NCBI GenBank assembly: GCA_031287655.1
Contig: JAITSR010000448.1
Span: forward strand, 1-6,548
Length of the DNA: 6,548 nt
Reading direction: 5' to 3'
Source: Clostridiales bacterium
GTDB lineage: Bacteria > Bacillota > Clostridia > WRLR01
Part shown: positions 4,941 through 6,548 of the stretch, in pieces
How positions within the stretch are numbered: the stretch's first letter is position 1
Layout: each line of letters opens with the position of its first letter
Notes under the pieces: generated by a model
The model's input: only the letters and a program-made list of their open reading frames with translations
Told to the model about the DNA's origin: nothing
Databases searched by the model: none
Program-made: the position numbers and the translations under genes

Positions 4941-6548
4941 ATGAGCGATTGGGAGCGGACGACGAAAAAGACAATCATAAAATGGGCGCGGCGCGGCGGT
5001 ACGGGCCGCCTGCACGCGCCGCGCGAACCGCGCGCGGCGCGGCGGCGCTCTTGGGCCGCGCTTTGTTGCATTATGCTCGCGGCCATGCTGGTCGTGTGTA
5101 CCGCGGCGGCCGCGCCGACGGCAGCCGCTCTTTTGCAGGCGGACGCCGTATCCGCAAGCTCCGGGGACGCGCGCGCGGACGTCGGGCTGGGTTCGATCTC
5201 ACTGCTGCCCGGCGCGCAGGAGGACGGCGGCGGCGCGGCTCCCGGTCCCGGTCCCGCGGCCCCCGATTTCGACTCCGACCCCGCCGGTCCCGGTCCCGCC
5301 GGTTCCGGCGCTGCGGCTTCCGGCCCGGATTTGTCCTTGGACCTCCCCGATTTCGACTCTGCGCCCGCCCCCGATTTCGACTCCGGCCCCGCCGGTTCCG
5401 ACGCTGCGGCCTTCGGGTCGGCGGACTCCGACGCTGCGTCCGCCGACCCGGATTTGTCCTTGGACCTCCCCGATTCCGACTCCGACCCCGCCGGTTCCGA
5501 CTCTGACCCCGCCGACTCCGACACAGACACGGGCGCCCTGTCCGCCCTGCTGGAAAGCTCCGACGACTTTGACGTCGGAGACTGGCTCGGCGGCTTCAAC
5601 CCGGATGCGGATTTTGGCGGGCTTGGCGGCATAGAGCAGGAGACCGGCCCCGGAACCGTCAATATCCATGTCGTCAATACGAAAGGCGAAGACCTTGACG
5701 GCATGGTAATCACGGAAAACGGCTTCCGGACCGACAAACTCACGAACGGCGCGGGCGCGTATGAAGTTACCCAAGTGCCGTATGGCGAAAGGCTCTACGG
5801 CGTCTATCTGACGTATAGCTATGAGCTCGACTCCGTGCGGCTGCAAAAACACGAAAAACAGGCGGACGGCACAGAATCCGTGATCTCTGTCGGGATCAGC
5901 GACGGCTTGACGCTGCCTCCGGTCGACATCACGGACGAGACGCTCGTTTGGGACATCACGGTCGTGCTTAGAGAGAGCCTGAAAATCAAGGTACACTACT
6001 ATATGGTTTCGCCGAACGACCGTTTTTACGACTTGCGCCCGGCGAGTGATTTTCTTCCCGACGCGAGCGACTTCGCGGCGGAAAGCGACCCCTCGGCGGT
6101 GAATGAGCTTGCCGGGGAGAACCCTTTTGCCGACGCGGACTCACCCGCCGCGGACGACGGCGGGGGCAACCCGTTCTTCTCGCAGGCGGAGGACGAGGAC
6201 GCCGCCGCCTACCACGCGTACCAGATCAACACGTTCGAGGGCTCGCCCGTGCGTCTCGCGATCTACGCGGAGATGCCCGCGCTCCGGAATGTGTCCTCGG
6301 TGCGCCTTGTCGGCGAAGGCTTCGGCGACGCTGCCGCAACAGCCGACGCCGCCGCAACCGAGCCTGCTCCTGCCGAACCTGCAGCAGCAACAGCCGACGC
6401 CGCCGCGCCCGCAACCGACACCACCGTACCCGCGCCGTGGCAAATCGAGGGCGCGTATGGCGACTTTTCGATGCCCGATTGGACGTTCACCGACCGCACA
6501 TGGCAGCTGCTTTCACAGGAGAGCGCGGTCGAGGCCGGAGACAGCATC
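4941..6548 (+). CDS. Secreted or membrane-anchored low-complexity surface protein, unrecognised family (3' partial)
   Basis: The frame from the ATG at 4941 stays open for 536 codons to the window edge, so the C-terminus is missing. A long basic N-region (residues 1-37, including RAARRRSW) precedes a hydrophobic segment at 38-58 (LCCIMLAAMLVVC) and an Ala-rich stretch ending in ADA at 67-69. This is either a signal peptide or an anchor. Residues 94-197 are an Asp/Pro/Ala/Gly/Ser tract. Residues 238-342 look like a beta-sandwich of the transthyretin/carboxypeptidase-regulatory type (NIHVVNTKGEDLDGMVI, NGAGAYEVTQVPYGE). A second beta-rich part (343-463) holds an acidic insert, and an Ala/Pro/Thr linker (464-499) leads to more folded sequence. 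I do not recognise the protein. Position directly after PilX-like and prepilin genes suggests a surface role linked to the pilus, for example an exported accessory protein or adhesin. It has no type III pilin cleavage site. Function is inference only. Confidence 0.75.
   Translation, partial: MSDWERTTKKTIIKWARRGGTGRLHAPREPRAARRRSWAALCCIMLAAMLVVCTAAAAPTAAALLQADAVSASSGDARADVGLGSISLLPGAQEDGGGAAPGPGPAAPDFDSDPAGPGPAGSGAAASGPDLSLDLPDFDSAPAPDFDSGPAGSDAAAFGSADSDAASADPDLSLDLPDSDSDPAGSDSDPADSDTDTGALSALLESSDDFDVGDWLGGFNPDADFGGLGGIEQETGPGTVNIHVVNTKGEDLDGMVITENGFRTDKLTNGAGAYEVTQVPYGERLYGVYLTYSYELDSVRLQKHEKQADGTESVISVGISDGLTLPPVDITDETLVWDITVVLRESLKIKVHYYMVSPNDRFYDLRPASDFLPDASDFAAESDPSAVNELAGENPFADADSPAADDGGGNPFFSQAEDEDAAAYHAYQINTFEGSPVRLAIYAEMPALRNVSSVRLVGEGFGDAAATADAAATEPAPAEPAAATADAAAPATDTTVPAPWQIEGAYGDFSMPDWTFTDRTWQLLSQESAVEAGDSI
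5220..5531 (+). repeat. Asp/Pro/Ala/Gly/Ser-rich repeat tract in the secreted protein
   Basis: Residues 94-197 contain recurring PDFDS, DPAGS and DLSLDLPD elements, grading into an SD-rich end (SDSDPADSDTDTG). A perfect 29-base direct repeat occurs at 5324-5352 and 5447-5475 (offset 123 bases, 41 codons). A near-perfect pair (one difference in the shared core) lies at about 5298-5317 and 5391-5410 (offset 93 bases). The tract follows the membrane/signal segment and resembles, in composition only, the Ser-Asp stalks of Gram-positive surface proteins. Confidence 0.85.
6330..6437 (+). repeat. Ala/Pro/Thr-rich linker with a 20-bp direct repeat
   Basis: Residues 464-499 of the secreted protein are almost all Ala, Pro, Thr, Asp and Glu. 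A perfect 20-base direct repeat lies at 6336-6355 and 6387-6406 (offset 51 bases, 17 codons). It separates two predicted folded parts. Confidence 0.75.

Noticed and set aside
5085..5099. Possible lipoprotein lipobox (LVVC) in the secreted protein
   Set aside because: The residue before Cys53 is Val instead of Gly/Ala/Ser, so it does not fit the lipobox.
4949..5506. + strand open frame of 185 codons at the start of the last gene
   Set aside because: It is an Arg-rich out-of-frame reading of the repeat tract. The frame from 4941 has the RBS and signal segment and continues to the window edge.
4427..5743. 438-codon open frame on the - strand, and a second of 265 codons at 5199-5996
   Set aside because: Both are mirror frames of the GC-rich repeat tract and of the real + strand genes. 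Their translations are low-complexity Ser/Pro/Ala/Gly or Arg-rich with no domain, and the + strand frame has an RBS, signal segment and beta-domain pattern.

Overview
The window reads as part of a type IV pilus (T4P) or pseudopilus assembly operon from a GC-rich bacterium. The purine-rich Shine-Dalgarno sites, a TTG start, and the PilO-like, prepilin, PilX-like gene order with an extra C-terminal domain on the PilO-like protein suggest a high-GC member of the Clostridia (Bacillota). That assignment is an inference from style and context. No rRNA or other marker gene is present to confirm it.

All real genes are on the + strand and closely packed. (1) 3-1250 is a PilO-like inner-membrane alignment protein, cut at the left edge and carrying an extra C-terminal beta-rich domain. 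(2) 1250-2290 overlaps its stop by one base (TAATG) and encodes a minor prepilin with a textbook cleavage site and Glu5 transmembrane helix, behind an unusually long 32-residue leader. (3) After a 63-base gap, 2354-4909 encodes a very large PilX-like protein: an N-terminal membrane helix followed by about 800 extracytoplasmic residues. (4) After a 31-base gap, a secreted or membrane-anchored low-complexity protein starts at 4941. Its frame stays open for 536 codons to the right edge. There is no gene-free stretch over 100 bases, and I see no terminator, RNA gene, CRISPR array, insertion sequence or attachment site.

Working model: the PilO-like protein belongs to the inner-membrane platform (PilM/N/O, with the partners presumably upstream). 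The prepilin and the PilX-like protein would be minor subunits entering or priming the fibre. The large PilX-like ectodomain and the secreted protein would supply surface-exposed, possibly tip or adhesive, functions.

The most distinctive feature is that every gene carries an in-frame low-complexity or tandem-repeat insertion: a Gly/Ala linker, a 21-bp repeat plus a 15-bp repeat, a Pro-Gly-Ser linker, and Asp/Pro/Ala/Ser and Ala-rich tracts. Where a unit or offset can be measured, it is a multiple of three. Most striking, the prepilin leader consists of 21-bp units whose last copy contains the prepilin-peptidase cleavage site itself.
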